Shown here in pieces: positions 30,781 to 38,740 of a stretch of 64,000 bases of DNA. The notes beneath the pieces were generated by a model. It was not told the origin of the DNA, did no database searches, and saw only the letters and a list, made by a program, of their open reading frames with translations. The stretch is from Thermococcus sp. (GTDB taxonomy: Archaea; Methanobacteriota_B; Thermococci; Thermococcales; Thermococcaceae): assembly GCF_027023865.1 (NCBI RefSeq), contig NZ_JALVUC010000019.1, positions 46,486 through 110,485 of the forward strand, read 5' to 3'. Both the position numbers and the translations under genes were made by a program. Positions within the stretch are counted from its first letter, which is position 1; each line of letters begins with the position of its first letter.

Positions 30781-31317
30781 ATGACGTCCAGGATAGCTGT
30801 GGGTCAAGTGGTCAAAAGGAAAGCAGTAATCGTCAAACCACATGATACGATACACAAGATCGCCAAAGTACTCTCCCGGAACAAGGCGGGGAGCGCTGTT
30901 GTGGTTAGCGGCGACGAAATAGTTGGGATAATCACCGACCGCGACATCCTCGACAAGGTTGTAGCGAAGGGACGCGACCCCAAGGCGGTCAAAGTTGAGG
31001 AGGTTATGACTAAGAACCCCGTAACCATCGAGGACGACTACGACGTGCAGGATGCCATAGACAGGATGATGGACAAGGGCATCAGAAGGCTTCTCGTCAC
31101 CAGACTCGGCAGACCGATAGGATTCGTTACGGCGGCGGATCTTCTGAGCGCACTGACAACACAGAACCAGGAGGAGCAGGAGGAAGAGTATCCTGAGGAA
31201 ACACCGGTTTACGGAATCTGCGAGCTGTGCGGACAGTACGGGCCCCTCTACAAGGTCTACATCGGCGGGGAGGAAAAGTGGGTGTGCGAGAGCTGTAAGG
31301 ACAGCCTCAACCTTTAG
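30781..31317 (+). CDS. CBS-pair protein with C-terminal zinc ribbon
   Basis: 178 residues. Two CBS motifs (VIVKPHDTIHKIAKVLSRNKAGSAVVV, then GIITDRDILDKVV; and PVTIEDDYDVQDAIDRMMDKGIRRLLV, then GFVTAADLL) form a Bateman module for adenosyl ligands (AMP, ATP, SAM). After an acidic linker, CELCGQYG and WVCESCKDSL form a CxxC/CxxC zinc site. It probably senses energy or SAM state and passes it to a partner. ATG 30781 has ggagaggtgg upstream. Its end overlaps the convergent THEP1 gene by 4 bp. Confidence 0.82.
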   Translation: MTSRIAVGQVVKRKAVIVKPHDTIHKIAKVLSRNKAGSAVVVSGDEIVGIITDRDILDKVVAKGRDPKAVKVEEVMTKNPVTIEDDYDVQDAIDRMMDKGIRRLLVTRLGRPIGFVTAADLLSALTTQNQEEQEEEYPEETPVYGICELCGQYGPLYKVYIGGEEKWVCESCKDSLNL

Positions 31318-31847
31318 CCCCTCAGTTCTTTCATAACCTCATCCAGGATTATCCCGAACTCAGCGTTTCTGTTCTCGACACTTAACGTATGGAGTTGTCC
31401 AAGTGGTCTGAATCTGTCCACAAAGTGCCTGTGAACGACCGCTAGAAGGGGCCTCTCCGACTTCAGGACTTCCCCGACGGCCCTGGCGAACTCGTCGCTC
31501 TTGTACTCCATCGGGCCTATCTCATCGATGACTATTAGATCAGCCTCGACCAAGGCACGCTTTATCGCCGGAACGGCAGCGCGCTCGATCTCGTCGACGT
31601 GGACGACGTACTTCCCGAATGGAACTCCAGGCAGGTGTGACGTTCCCCTAATGCTCGCGAGGATTCCCTCCTCCTCTGTGTCGAGGGAGGTGATTTTGAA
31701 CCCAACGCGCCTCCCATTCCTCCGCACTTCTTGTGTTATCATCCCGCCGACGATATAGCCCCAGCGGTCGGCTTCCTTCGCAATCCTCCCCACAAGGGTG
31801 GTCTTTCCAACACCGGCGGGGCCGGTCACGAATATTCTCAGCGCCAT
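31314..31847 (-). CDS. THEP1-family nucleoside-triphosphatase
   Basis: 177 residues. Walker A is VTGPAGVGKTTLVGRI (residues 7-22). GGMITQEVRRNGRRVGFKI, then ADLIVIDEIGPMEYKS (Walker B) and VVHRHF complete the THEP1/NTPCR (COG1618) pattern. It hydrolyses NTPs in vitro in family members; the cellular role is unknown. ATG 31847 follows ggtgagtgaa. The mtnA gene starts about 55 bp away in the other direction. Confidence 0.85.
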   Translation of the reverse strand: MALRIFVTGPAGVGKTTLVGRIAKEADRWGYIVGGMITQEVRRNGRRVGFKITSLDTEEEGILASIRGTSHLPGVPFGKYVVHVDEIERAAVPAIKRALVEADLIVIDEIGPMEYKSDEFARAVGEVLKSERPLLAVVHRHFVDRFRPLGQLHTLSVENRNAEFGIILDEVMKELRG

Positions 31848-31902
31848 TTCACTCACCGAAGGAGCTTTAAGCTCTCCCCTTAAACCCTTTGGGGTGATAG
31901 TG

Positions 31903-32970
31903 GTGGAGATGAAGTATAAACCAGAGGAACTCACGAGGCTTCCAAGGAGCGTTGAGTACGAGACGGGAAAGGTCATTATGATAGACCAGAGGCTCCTTCC
32001 AGGGGAGTTTAAGACGATAGAGCTGAGAACCGTCAATGAGGTCGCCGAGGCGATAGTCACGATGAAGGTTCGCGGTGCTCCTGCCATTGGAGCTGCAGCT
32101 GCCTTTGGCCTAGCCCTCTACGCGGACACGACAAAAGCCAAAACCAAGGACGAATTCATGGAGGGATTTTATTCAGCTTACGAGGGACTTAAGAACACTA
32201 GGCCAACCGCCGTGAACCTCTTCTGGGCGCTCAACAGGATTAAGAGCCTAGTGGAAGAAAATGCTGAAAGCCCGCTAGAAGAGATCAAGGAATTCATCGT
32301 GAACGAAGCCCGGAAAATAGCGGACGAGGACGTTGAGGCAAATCTGAGGATGGGTCACTACGGTGCTGAGGTTCTGCCCGAGGGAAACATCTTAACCCAC
32401 TGCAACGCCGGGAGCCTTGCCACGGTTCAGCTTGGCACGGTTGGCGCTGTGCTCAGAGTCATGCACCACGATGGAAACCTCAAGCTCCTCTGGGTGGACG
32501 AGACAAGACCGGTTCTCCAGGGTGCCAGGCTTTCAGCTTGGGAGTACCACTACGACGGCATTTCCCTTAAGCTTATAACAGACAACATGGCCGGCTTTGT
32601 TATGCAACAGGGGAGGGTGGATGCTATAATAGTCGGGGCCGACAGGATTGTCGCCAACGGCGACTTCGCCAACAAGATAGGAACCTACAGTTTGGCAGTC
32701 CTCGCGAGGGAGCACGGAATTCCCTTCTTCACAGTAGCTCCGTTATCAACGATAGACCTCTCCCTCAGAAGTGGGAGGGAGATACCAATAGAGGAGCGCA
32801 GGCCGGAGGAAGTCCTCACTTGCGGCGGCTGTAAGATTGCTCCGGATGTAGACGTCTACAACCCAGCGTTCGACGTTACACCGCACAAGTATCTAACTGG
32901 GATAATCACGGATCAGGGTGTTGTGTGGCCGCCGTTCGAGAGGAACTTGAAGAAGCTGTTTATGGGGTAG
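31903..32970 (+). CDS. mtnA: S-methyl-5-thioribose-1-phosphate isomerase (MtnA / aIF2B-like)
   Basis: About 355 residues. IELRTVNEVAEAIVTMKVRGAPAIGAAAAFGLAL, ILTHCNAGSLATVQLGTVGAVLR (catalytic Cys region), VDETRPVLQGARL, and VGADRIVANGDFANKIGTYSLAVLA (catalytic Asp) define the MtnA subgroup of the eIF2B-alpha/beta/delta superfamily. It acts in methylthioadenosine salvage; the archaeal enzyme works on methylthioribose-1-phosphate. I choose GTG 31903, which has ggggtgat 4 nt upstream and gives an N-terminus of the M-E-x-K-Y type seen in relatives; ATG 31909 is the alternative. Confidence 0.9.
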   Translation: MEMKYKPEELTRLPRSVEYETGKVIMIDQRLLPGEFKTIELRTVNEVAEAIVTMKVRGAPAIGAAAAFGLALYADTTKAKTKDEFMEGFYSAYEGLKNTRPTAVNLFWALNRIKSLVEENAESPLEEIKEFIVNEARKIADEDVEANLRMGHYGAEVLPEGNILTHCNAGSLATVQLGTVGAVLRVMHHDGNLKLLWVDETRPVLQGARLSAWEYHYDGISLKLITDNMAGFVMQQGRVDAIIVGADRIVANGDFANKIGTYSLAVLAREHGIPFFTVAPLSTIDLSLRSGREIPIEERRPEEVLTCGGCKIAPDVDVYNPAFDVTPHKYLTGIITDQGVVWPPFERNLKKLFMG

Positions 32971-33017
32971 CTTTAGAACTGTTCCTCTGTTCCTACCATT
33001 ATTGTCGCCCACAGCCC

Positions 33018-33518
33018 TTAAAGCAGCTTCTCCATGATGATGGCCCTCTCTGAGTAACCCTTTTCGGAGTACCACTTCCTCGCGGGGTTGTTAACGTCAA
33101 CCCTTAGGGAGATTTTCATGGTACCCATCTTCCTTGCCCACTCCTCCGCCCGCTCAATGAGGGCACTTCCTATCCCAATCCCCGGAAAGAGCGTTTCGAT
33201 GTCATATATGTAAGCAGAAGGGACGAAGTCCACCGTGTCGATCTTCAGGCAGACCCACACGTGGCCGAGATAGCGTCCGTATTTGTCCACTGCCACGAAG
33301 AACTTGTGCTTCCCGGTGGCCAGGAGTCCCCTGATTACTCTACCGTAGTTCTCCTCATATTCTTCATGGCTCAACTGGAAGCGCGAGAATGAGCGGCTTA
33401 TCCCCATGTCGCTCTTAAATATCTCGTCAAGGTAGCTTTCGCCGTCAACGACGGTAAATTCTTCCGCGGTCTGCCTGATTGGAGGTAGCTCAGAGTGCCT
33501 TTTCTGTTTCTGAAACAC
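33018..33518 (-). CDS. GNAT-family N-acetyltransferase
   Basis: 166 residues. The acetyl-CoA-binding block is IYDIETLFPGIGIGSALIERAEEWARKMG (Q/RxxGxG/A-like, about residues 108-133), followed by ISLRVDVNNPARKWYSEKGYSERAIIMEKLL, the usual GNAT C-terminus. GTG 33518 overlaps the upstream PP-loop gene by 29 nt, so it is translated with it. Its substrate is unknown. In this cluster it may acetylate an amino acid or peptide product. Confidence 0.8.
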   Translation of the reverse strand: MFQKQKRHSELPPIRQTAEEFTVVDGESYLDEIFKSDMGISRSFSRFQLSHEEYEENYGRVIRGLLATGKHKFFVAVDKYGRYLGHVWVCLKIDTVDFVPSAYIYDIETLFPGIGIGSALIERAEEWARKMGTMKISLRVDVNNPARKWYSEKGYSERAIIMEKLL

Positions 33519-34953
33519 CGTTCATCGCCTCCTCGCGGGAGATTCTAACCCAGTGGTCACCTTTCAGGTAGGAATAGCCCTTCGTGTATGGTTCCAGCAA
33601 TCTGTATATCCCCCTGCGGAACTCTTCGGGGATTGCATCGAATCCGGAGTTCCTGCCGTCGAAGTGGAGCATCTCGACGTGCCAGCGGGGCTTCCCGTCG
33701 AGCGGGAAGTCAGGGAGGTGACGCTTTATAAGATAGAGGGAGTGCTCAAGCTCATCCTTATCCAGGCGGATTCTCCCTTCGCTTATGCGCTTGGCGAGGC
33801 CTTCAACGTGCTCGGGCTTGTACCGGATGAGCGTTGGGTCTATGCCGTTCGCGAGGAGAAACGTTAAGATGCCGTTGCACTTGAAGCACTTCCCGCAGGG
33901 GACGTAGTCCTCCCCCTCCCTGTGAACCGAGTGACAGCTCCTCTGGAGTTTGAAGAGCTCGGGATAGCGGTTATAGAGAACGCGCTCCACGATGAGACCG
34001 GTTATTGGTCTAACTGCCGACCACTGTCTTATCTTGAGACCCCTACCCTCGAACCAGCGCGTCATGTACCGCTCAAAGTCCCAGCTCTGGTCGTAGGTTG
34101 CGTAATAGTGGCGGATTCCGTTGTATTCATAGCTCAGCCCCCTCGGGTCGTCGTATTCGTTGCCGAAGAGGATGTTTCCAATCCCGTACTTGTAAATGAG
34201 TGGAAGGAATGCAAAGGAGTAGCCCGCGAAGAAGAACAGCCTTATCGGGTAGACCTCAGCCTTGGGTTTACCGACGTTCTGAAGGATCCTCATGTTCTTC
34301 TCTATGACGGTGTAGAGCCTGTCGGCGTTGCTCCAGACACTCCTCGTCCTTGGCTCGTTCCTCTCGAACCAGCGGTAGGAGGGGATTGCCACCCTCCAGT
34401 GGCCACCGGATTCGTTGTAAAAGAAGGGATAAACCTCACAACCGAGTTCTTTCATCATGCCGTAGGTGAGGAGGCTCTCCTTACCGCCAGAGAGCATCAC
34501 GGCACATTTCTTGTAGTCCGGCTCGAAGTCGATCGGTTCCTCCTCAACGCCTTCCGGGAAGAGCTTCGCCATAGGCTCGGCCATCTCCGGCGTTACCTCC
34601 TTTGGAATGTACTCCTCCCTGACGAAGCCCGTCCTTTGGACTATCCTGTTGACGAAGATGTCACGGGTCGTGACTTCCATCATATCCTGGAAGAACTTCA
34701 GGTCTCTCGGGTCGAGGGAGAAGTCAAAGCGTATCTCTGGCGTGAAGAGGCCGTAGTTTATGGCAGGGATTATGCTAACCAGCTTGGCGAAGGCTTTGAC
34801 CTTCGGGATTCTCTCATGGTAGCGGTGGATGAGGTCGTAACCCAACTCTTCACCGTCAATGCCTAGGACGTAGCGCGCCGAAACGCGCCTGCTCTCAATC
34901 CTCGGCTTTTCTACGAGGATGAAGTCAAAGCACTTCAGCTCCGGCAGGCTCAC
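33490..34953 (-). CDS. PP-loop ATP-pyrophosphatase-fold enzyme (MurL-like or QueC-like architecture)
   Basis: 487 residues. After a 150-residue N-terminal domain comes the PP-loop CAVMLSGGKESLLTYGMMKELG (SGGKES near residue 155), which binds ATP and releases pyrophosphate. Near 358-377, C-x12-CGKCFKC gives a four-Cys zinc-type site. The overall design recalls MurL, an ATP-dependent glutamate epimerase acting on UDP-MurNAc-Ala-Glu, and also QueC. The length and the linked DUF1611 gene favour the MurL-like reading, but archaea make no murein, so its substrate must differ. The GTG start (34953) overlaps the DUF1611 gene. This is one of the least understood genes of the window. Confidence 0.6.
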   Translation of the reverse strand: MSLPELKCFDFILVEKPRIESRRVSARYVLGIDGEELGYDLIHRYHERIPKVKAFAKLVSIIPAINYGLFTPEIRFDFSLDPRDLKFFQDMMEVTTRDIFVNRIVQRTGFVREEYIPKEVTPEMAEPMAKLFPEGVEEEPIDFEPDYKKCAVMLSGGKESLLTYGMMKELGCEVYPFFYNESGGHWRVAIPSYRWFERNEPRTRSVWSNADRLYTVIEKNMRILQNVGKPKAEVYPIRLFFFAGYSFAFLPLIYKYGIGNILFGNEYDDPRGLSYEYNGIRHYYATYDQSWDFERYMTRWFEGRGLKIRQWSAVRPITGLIVERVLYNRYPELFKLQRSCHSVHREGEDYVPCGKCFKCNGILTFLLANGIDPTLIRYKPEHVEGLAKRISEGRIRLDKDELEHSLYLIKRHLPDFPLDGKPRWHVEMLHFDGRNSGFDAIPEEFRRGIYRLLEPYTKGYSYLKGDHWVRISREEAMNGVSETEKAL

Positions 34954-36016
34954 TCGCCCTCACCTCTCCAAGTTCCTTCGCTTTGCTCGCTATCAGTCTG
35001 GATATATCCTCGACGCCCTGGTAGAACGGGACGCGCGTCAGGATTCCAGTCTCGCTCTCTATCCTCTCGGCCCATTCGAGGGCCTCCTCCTTCGTGAGGT
35101 TCTGGGTGTTTATCGTAATCGCCACGGGGGGCTTCCGGGAGAGGAGCTCTATCACTTTAATGTAGTTCTCAAGCGGTGGTATCCTATACTGGGGGAAGTC
35201 GTCGAAGACCACTCTTCCCGGTGCATGTTGAAGGACGATGAAGTCGGGCCTGCCGGCACTGATGAGCTCAAAGCCGCCTGGAAACGCCGGATGAAGGAGC
35301 GAGCCCTCGCCGTGGGTGACTATTACGTCGGGTCTCTCCTCTTCCCAGGCGCGGTAGAAGACGTCCTCAATGGCCCCCGCAACGAAGTCGTTGATGATGG
35401 AGTCCGTGACTATGCAGTACTTGAAGCCCTGCATCCAGCCGGTCTGACCCATGGCTATGAACTCGCTCTTCAGGCCGAGGTTCCTGAAGGCCTCGTGGAG
35501 CATAATAGCGGTCGTTCTCTTCCCTATCGCCGCGTCCGTTCCGAGGACGGTAACCTTAGCCGCTTTAACGTCCTCTATCTTCCCGGTGAAGGGAATCCTG
35601 AGGTTGTAGAATATCTTCCTGACGTCGATTATCTCGACCCCGCTCTGTCTCGCGAGGCGCTTAAGGTAGGGGTCGTCGCTGAGGAAGTGGTGGAGACCGT
35701 TGACGACTCCAAGCCCGGACTTGATGGCCTTCACCACTATTTTCTTGTAACTCGAGGGAAGAACACCGCCCGGTGTGGCGACGCCTATGATGAGCCACTT
35801 CGCATCGGGGTTCTCCAGGAGGGCCTCCTCGAGGGTCCCGTATACGGGAATGCCCCTCCTTATCCCGTCGAGCACTTCCCCCGCGTCCCGTCCAGCCAAG
35901 GTGGAGTCTATCAGGCCTGCTATCTTATACCTTCCCGAGTACCGCACGAGTCCGTGCGCTGTTTTTCCATCCGTCGTAAGATAACGCCCCTCCGTAAGCA
36001 CCAAAGCCTTTTCCAC
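34925..36016 (-). CDS. DUF1611 P-loop protein (DgcN-like)
   Basis: About 363 residues. A Rossmann-type N-terminal half (YKIAGLIDSTLAGRDAGEVLDGIRRGIPVYGTLEEAL, then WLIIGVATPGGVLP) is followed by a P-loop-like VTVLGTDAAIGKRTTAIMLHEAFRNLGL and VIVTHGEGSLLHPAF. DUF1611 proteins occur with dipeptide-epimerase genes in bacteria, and one branch (DgcN) N-acetylates D-glutamate. GTG 36016 has ggaggtg 6 nt upstream. It overlaps both neighbours, so the cluster is tightly coupled. A role in D-amino-acid or isopeptide metabolism is inference. Confidence 0.72.
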   Translation of the reverse strand: MEKALVLTEGRYLTTDGKTAHGLVRYSGRYKIAGLIDSTLAGRDAGEVLDGIRRGIPVYGTLEEALLENPDAKWLIIGVATPGGVLPSSYKKIVVKAIKSGLGVVNGLHHFLSDDPYLKRLARQSGVEIIDVRKIFYNLRIPFTGKIEDVKAAKVTVLGTDAAIGKRTTAIMLHEAFRNLGLKSEFIAMGQTGWMQGFKYCIVTDSIINDFVAGAIEDVFYRAWEEERPDVIVTHGEGSLLHPAFPGGFELISAGRPDFIVLQHAPGRVVFDDFPQYRIPPLENYIKVIELLSRKPPVAITINTQNLTKEEALEWAERIESETGILTRVPFYQGVEDISRLIASKAKELGEVRASEPAGAEVL

Positions 36017-36914
36017 CGTGGACACCTCCGGTTAGTACCAACACGAAGTTTCCCCTCCAGATCCCAAACTTCCGAACGAACTTGATCAGGCCTGCAACAG
36101 TTAGGGCCGAGGCAGACAAAACCGAAAGGTCTGTCGTAGCGCGGAGCAGCTCGGCGCATCTCATGGCAGTATCGTCGGCGAAGCCGAAGACGTAGCCGTC
36201 GGACTCTTTTAGGGCTTTCATCGCCTCGTTGAGGTCGAAGCAGGTTTCAGAAACGAGCGGTTCGTTGACCGGTGTCTCCGCTATCTCCCTCCTCGAATCG
36301 CCGTAGAACTCCCAGAGGAGCTGGTTGCCTAGGGACGTTGTGACACCCACCATCCTTGGCTTAGCCTTCCCGCGGAAGCCGTGCCAGATTCCCGCTAGGG
36401 TGGTGCCGTTCCCGACGGGGACGAACACCGCATCAGGCTTCACTTCACGGAGGATATCTTCTGCTATCGATGAATAGCCTGCATAATCGATCTCGGGATG
36501 ACTTCCTGGGTTTGCGTCGTAGATGCCATTTGCCATCGCAAAGCGCCTGCTCTCCCTTACGGCGTCCTCATACGTCCCCGGCCAGGGGATCACCTCCGCA
36601 CCGAGGGCCTTCATCTCGCCGGCCCGTTCAAGGGTGTAGCCGGCCGGCACAAAAACGAAAGCCTTCAGGCCGTAGAGCCGTGCGTAGTAAGCGATGGAAA
36701 CACCGTAGTTCCCGCAGGTGCCCACGGTAACGGCAGAATAGCCCTCCCTGATGGCTTTTTCCACGTGAGCTCTGGCGATTCTGTCCTTGTGGGTTCCCGT
36801 CGGGTTTCTGCCCTCGTAGTCTATGTAGATCTGCTCAACCCCCAGGGCCTCCTCCAGGAGAGGGGCCCTTATGAGGGGGCCGCCATCATCATCGGAGTTC
36901 TTTTCGGCCTCCAT
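35925..36914 (-). CDS. Threonine-synthase-like PLP enzyme (fold type II)
   Basis: About 329 residues. The PLP-Lys block is EGRNPTGTHKDRIARAHVE. TVGTCGNYGVSIAYYARLYGLKAFVFVPAG binds the phosphate, and VPVGNGTTLAGIW and VLTGGVHGGKG follow. The family includes threonine synthase, cysteate synthase and diaminopropionate-type enzymes, and the substrate cannot be told. ATG 36914 has ggtgg upstream and a TATA-like tgtataac about 40 bp further up. A longer TTG start (36983) has codons (CGA, CGG, CAA) unlike the rest. The C-terminus overlaps DUF1611 by about 90 bp, unusually long, and may run past the original stop. Confidence 0.75.
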   Translation of the reverse strand: MEAEKNSDDDGGPLIRAPLLEEALGVEQIYIDYEGRNPTGTHKDRIARAHVEKAIREGYSAVTVGTCGNYGVSIAYYARLYGLKAFVFVPAGYTLERAGEMKALGAEVIPWPGTYEDAVRESRRFAMANGIYDANPGSHPEIDYAGYSSIAEDILREVKPDAVFVPVGNGTTLAGIWHGFRGKAKPRMVGVTTSLGNQLLWEFYGDSRREIAETPVNEPLVSETCFDLNEAMKALKESDGYVFGFADDTAMRCAELLRATTDLSVLSASALTVAGLIKFVRKFGIWRGNFVLVLTGGVHGGKGFGAYGGALSYDGWKNSARTRAVLGKV

Positions 36915-37168
36915 TTTCGGCCACCAGACCCGTTGTTTTCGTCCAAACTCAGTTATACAGTACTTTTCTTTCGTGCCATCCAATTTACTCCCTTCATTTT
37001 TGGAGGGAAGTCAACTGGAGTTTCTCAGGGGTATATAAATCTTTCTCCCAGGTGGGGCTGTTATCCACGCCTAACATTTATCTCTGCCCCTAAAATCATT
37101 AGGAAACCGAGTTATTGCCGTGAATTTGAGCAGAAAAGTTTTTAAACCCATTATACGCTCAATGAACG

Positions 37169-37184
37169 CCCCTCAAGAGAGGGG
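37169..37184 (+). repeat. Hairpin CCCCTC-AAGA-GAGGGG in the leader of the acidic protein gene
   Basis: A perfect 6-bp GC-rich stem with a 4-nt loop that ends inside the ribosome binding site (ggaggtggt) of the gene at 37196. As RNA it could limit ribosome access. Confidence 0.4.
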
Positions 37185-37195
37185 AGGTGGTCGGT

Positions 37196-37369
37196 ATGTA
37201 CTACCCGCCAAAGAAGAAGGTCCAGCCAAAGAAGGTTGAGGAAGAAAAGGAAGAGGAGTTCGAGCCCCTCGACACCGTTGAAGAGGCCTACGAGGACTGG
37301 GACGAGGAAGAGGACTGGGACGAAGAGGAAGAAGACTGGGAAGACGAGGACTGGGATGACGAAGACTGA
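37196..37369 (+). CDS. Small highly acidic protein rich in Glu, Asp and Trp
   Basis: 57 residues: a basic start (MYYPPKKKVQPKK) followed by an almost purely acidic part with repeated DWDEEE/EDWE units; five Trp lie among the acids. No fold is apparent. ATG 37196 follows ggaggtggt at good distance, a TATA-like tttttaaacc lies about 55 bp upstream, and T6 follows the stop, so it is a proper single-gene unit. Possible roles: a protein or metal chaperone or a DNA mimic. Confidence 0.65.
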   Translation: MYYPPKKKVQPKKVEEEKEEEFEPLDTVEEAYEDWDEEEDWDEEEEDWEDEDWDDED

Positions 37370-37381
37370 GCGTCCTCCCTC

Positions 37382-37387
37382 TTTTTT
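37382..37387 (+). terminator. T6 tract after the acidic protein gene
   Basis: Six T 12 nt after the stop codon. Confidence 0.5.
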
Positions 37388-37437
37388 AACCACAACTTTT
37401 TAAACATGTTTTCTTCCCCGCAATGGGGTGAAGACTC

Positions 37438-38706
37438 TTGAGGGGCTGCCCGCAGAAGAGAAAAAGGACAACCCTTAAAACCCTGGAGAAAGGGCGGCAG
37501 ATGAAGCACAGGCCCTACCCGGGAAGGTGGTTCTATTCCTTCGTCCCGTTTAAGATTTCAACCGGCGGGGCCGCTCCGTTAATCCCACTCCTCACGATGA
37601 ACGTAGGCGGTGGTCCGGCCGAGGTTGGTGTTGTGAACGCAATAGGAAGCACCGCCTCGATGCTCGGTGGCCTCTTCTGGGGCAGGCTAAGTGATAGATT
37701 GAATAGGAGAAAGGTCTTTCTCCTCACAGGATTTCTTGGCACGGCGTTAACATCCATCTTATTCGCCCTTGCAAAGACCGTTCCCCAGGTGATGCTTGTA
37801 AATGCACTTTACACGTTCTTCATAGCAGCCACCATACCCGTCCCAATTCTCATAATAACCAAGGCGTTTCGTCTTGAGGACTGGGACTACGCCATTGGAA
37901 GGTTCAACGAGATAGGCGGCTGGGCATGGGTTACGGGAATGGTTCTCGGGCTAATGATGGCCCAGTTCCTAAACTTGAGGGATATATTCGTGGTTCTGGG
38001 GATCGTCGGCTTGTTCTCCCTCCCATGGGGGGTAAAGACGATAAAAGAAGTCCCCCTGCACATTGACAGGCGGGTTCTTGGGATGTACACCGGATACGTC
38101 ATTGAAAAGTTCAGGTATCTACCCAACATGATAACCCACCTGCCGAGGTTTTCCTCGGAGGGCTTTGGGAGGCTCTATCTTTCGACGATCCTTTTCTGGA
38201 TTGGGGCCATGTTCTACTTCACCCAGTTTCCAGTTCTGTTGAAAAGCAGGGGGTTGGGTGCGACTGAGCTTTACGTCATGAGTATTGCAAACTCTGCGGT
38301 TTCAGCTTATATGTACACCCGCGTGGGATTAAAGCTGAGAAAGACGGGCGGTTACGGTGCGCTTAAGAGGGGTCTGATCTTAAGGGGAGCATCCTTTCTC
38401 CTGCTGGCGGTGTCAACAATCCTAGAAGAAGATCCTTTTCTTGTTCTGGCCTTTGTCTCATACTTCATAGCCGGATACACGTGGTCTTACATAAGCGTCT
38501 CAACGTCCTCAATAATATCCCATCGAGCACCGCCGGAAAAGCGTGGATCCTTGATAGGCACTTACAATCTCATCAGCTCTCTGGGTGCCATAATTGGCAA
38601 TTTAATAAGCGGATTGATAGTTGAGGGGCTGGGGTTTACCTTAGACTTTGCACTCGCCTCACTGATGGTATTTCTGGCCCTGGCCCCCATCTTCCGCGAA
38701 CGTTAA
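37438..38706 (+). CDS. MFS transporter, 12-helix type
   Basis: About 400-422 residues with about 12 hydrophobic helices. GRLSDRLNRRKVFLLTG (after helix 2) is the MFS signature loop (GxLxDRxxRR), and RAPPEKRGSLIGTYNLISSLGAIIGNLISG is its counterpart in the second half. The substrate is unknown; relatives are multidrug or sugar exporters. TTG 37438 has a strong ggggtgaag site and a TATA (ctttttaaac, about 37396-37405) at the right distance. ATG 37501 is a possible shorter start with a poor site. The Fe-ADH gene follows after 34 bp. Confidence 0.8.
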   Translation: MRGCPQKRKRTTLKTLEKGRQMKHRPYPGRWFYSFVPFKISTGGAAPLIPLLTMNVGGGPAEVGVVNAIGSTASMLGGLFWGRLSDRLNRRKVFLLTGFLGTALTSILFALAKTVPQVMLVNALYTFFIAATIPVPILIITKAFRLEDWDYAIGRFNEIGGWAWVTGMVLGLMMAQFLNLRDIFVVLGIVGLFSLPWGVKTIKEVPLHIDRRVLGMYTGYVIEKFRYLPNMITHLPRFSSEGFGRLYLSTILFWIGAMFYFTQFPVLLKSRGLGATELYVMSIANSAVSAYMYTRVGLKLRKTGGYGALKRGLILRGASFLLLAVSTILEEDPFLVLAFVSYFIAGYTWSYISVSTSSIISHRAPPEKRGSLIGTYNLISSLGAIIGNLISGLIVEGLGFTLDFALASLMVFLALAPIFRER

Positions 38707-38740
38707 AAGTCCTTGTGTCCAGCTATATCCGGTGGTACCC

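Noticed and set aside
34919-36085. Long plus-strand open frame (388 codons) antisense to the DUF1611 gene
   Set aside because: The minus-strand frame has clear DUF1611 motifs, ribosome site and coupling. The antisense frame has no motif and arises from GC-rich codon structure.
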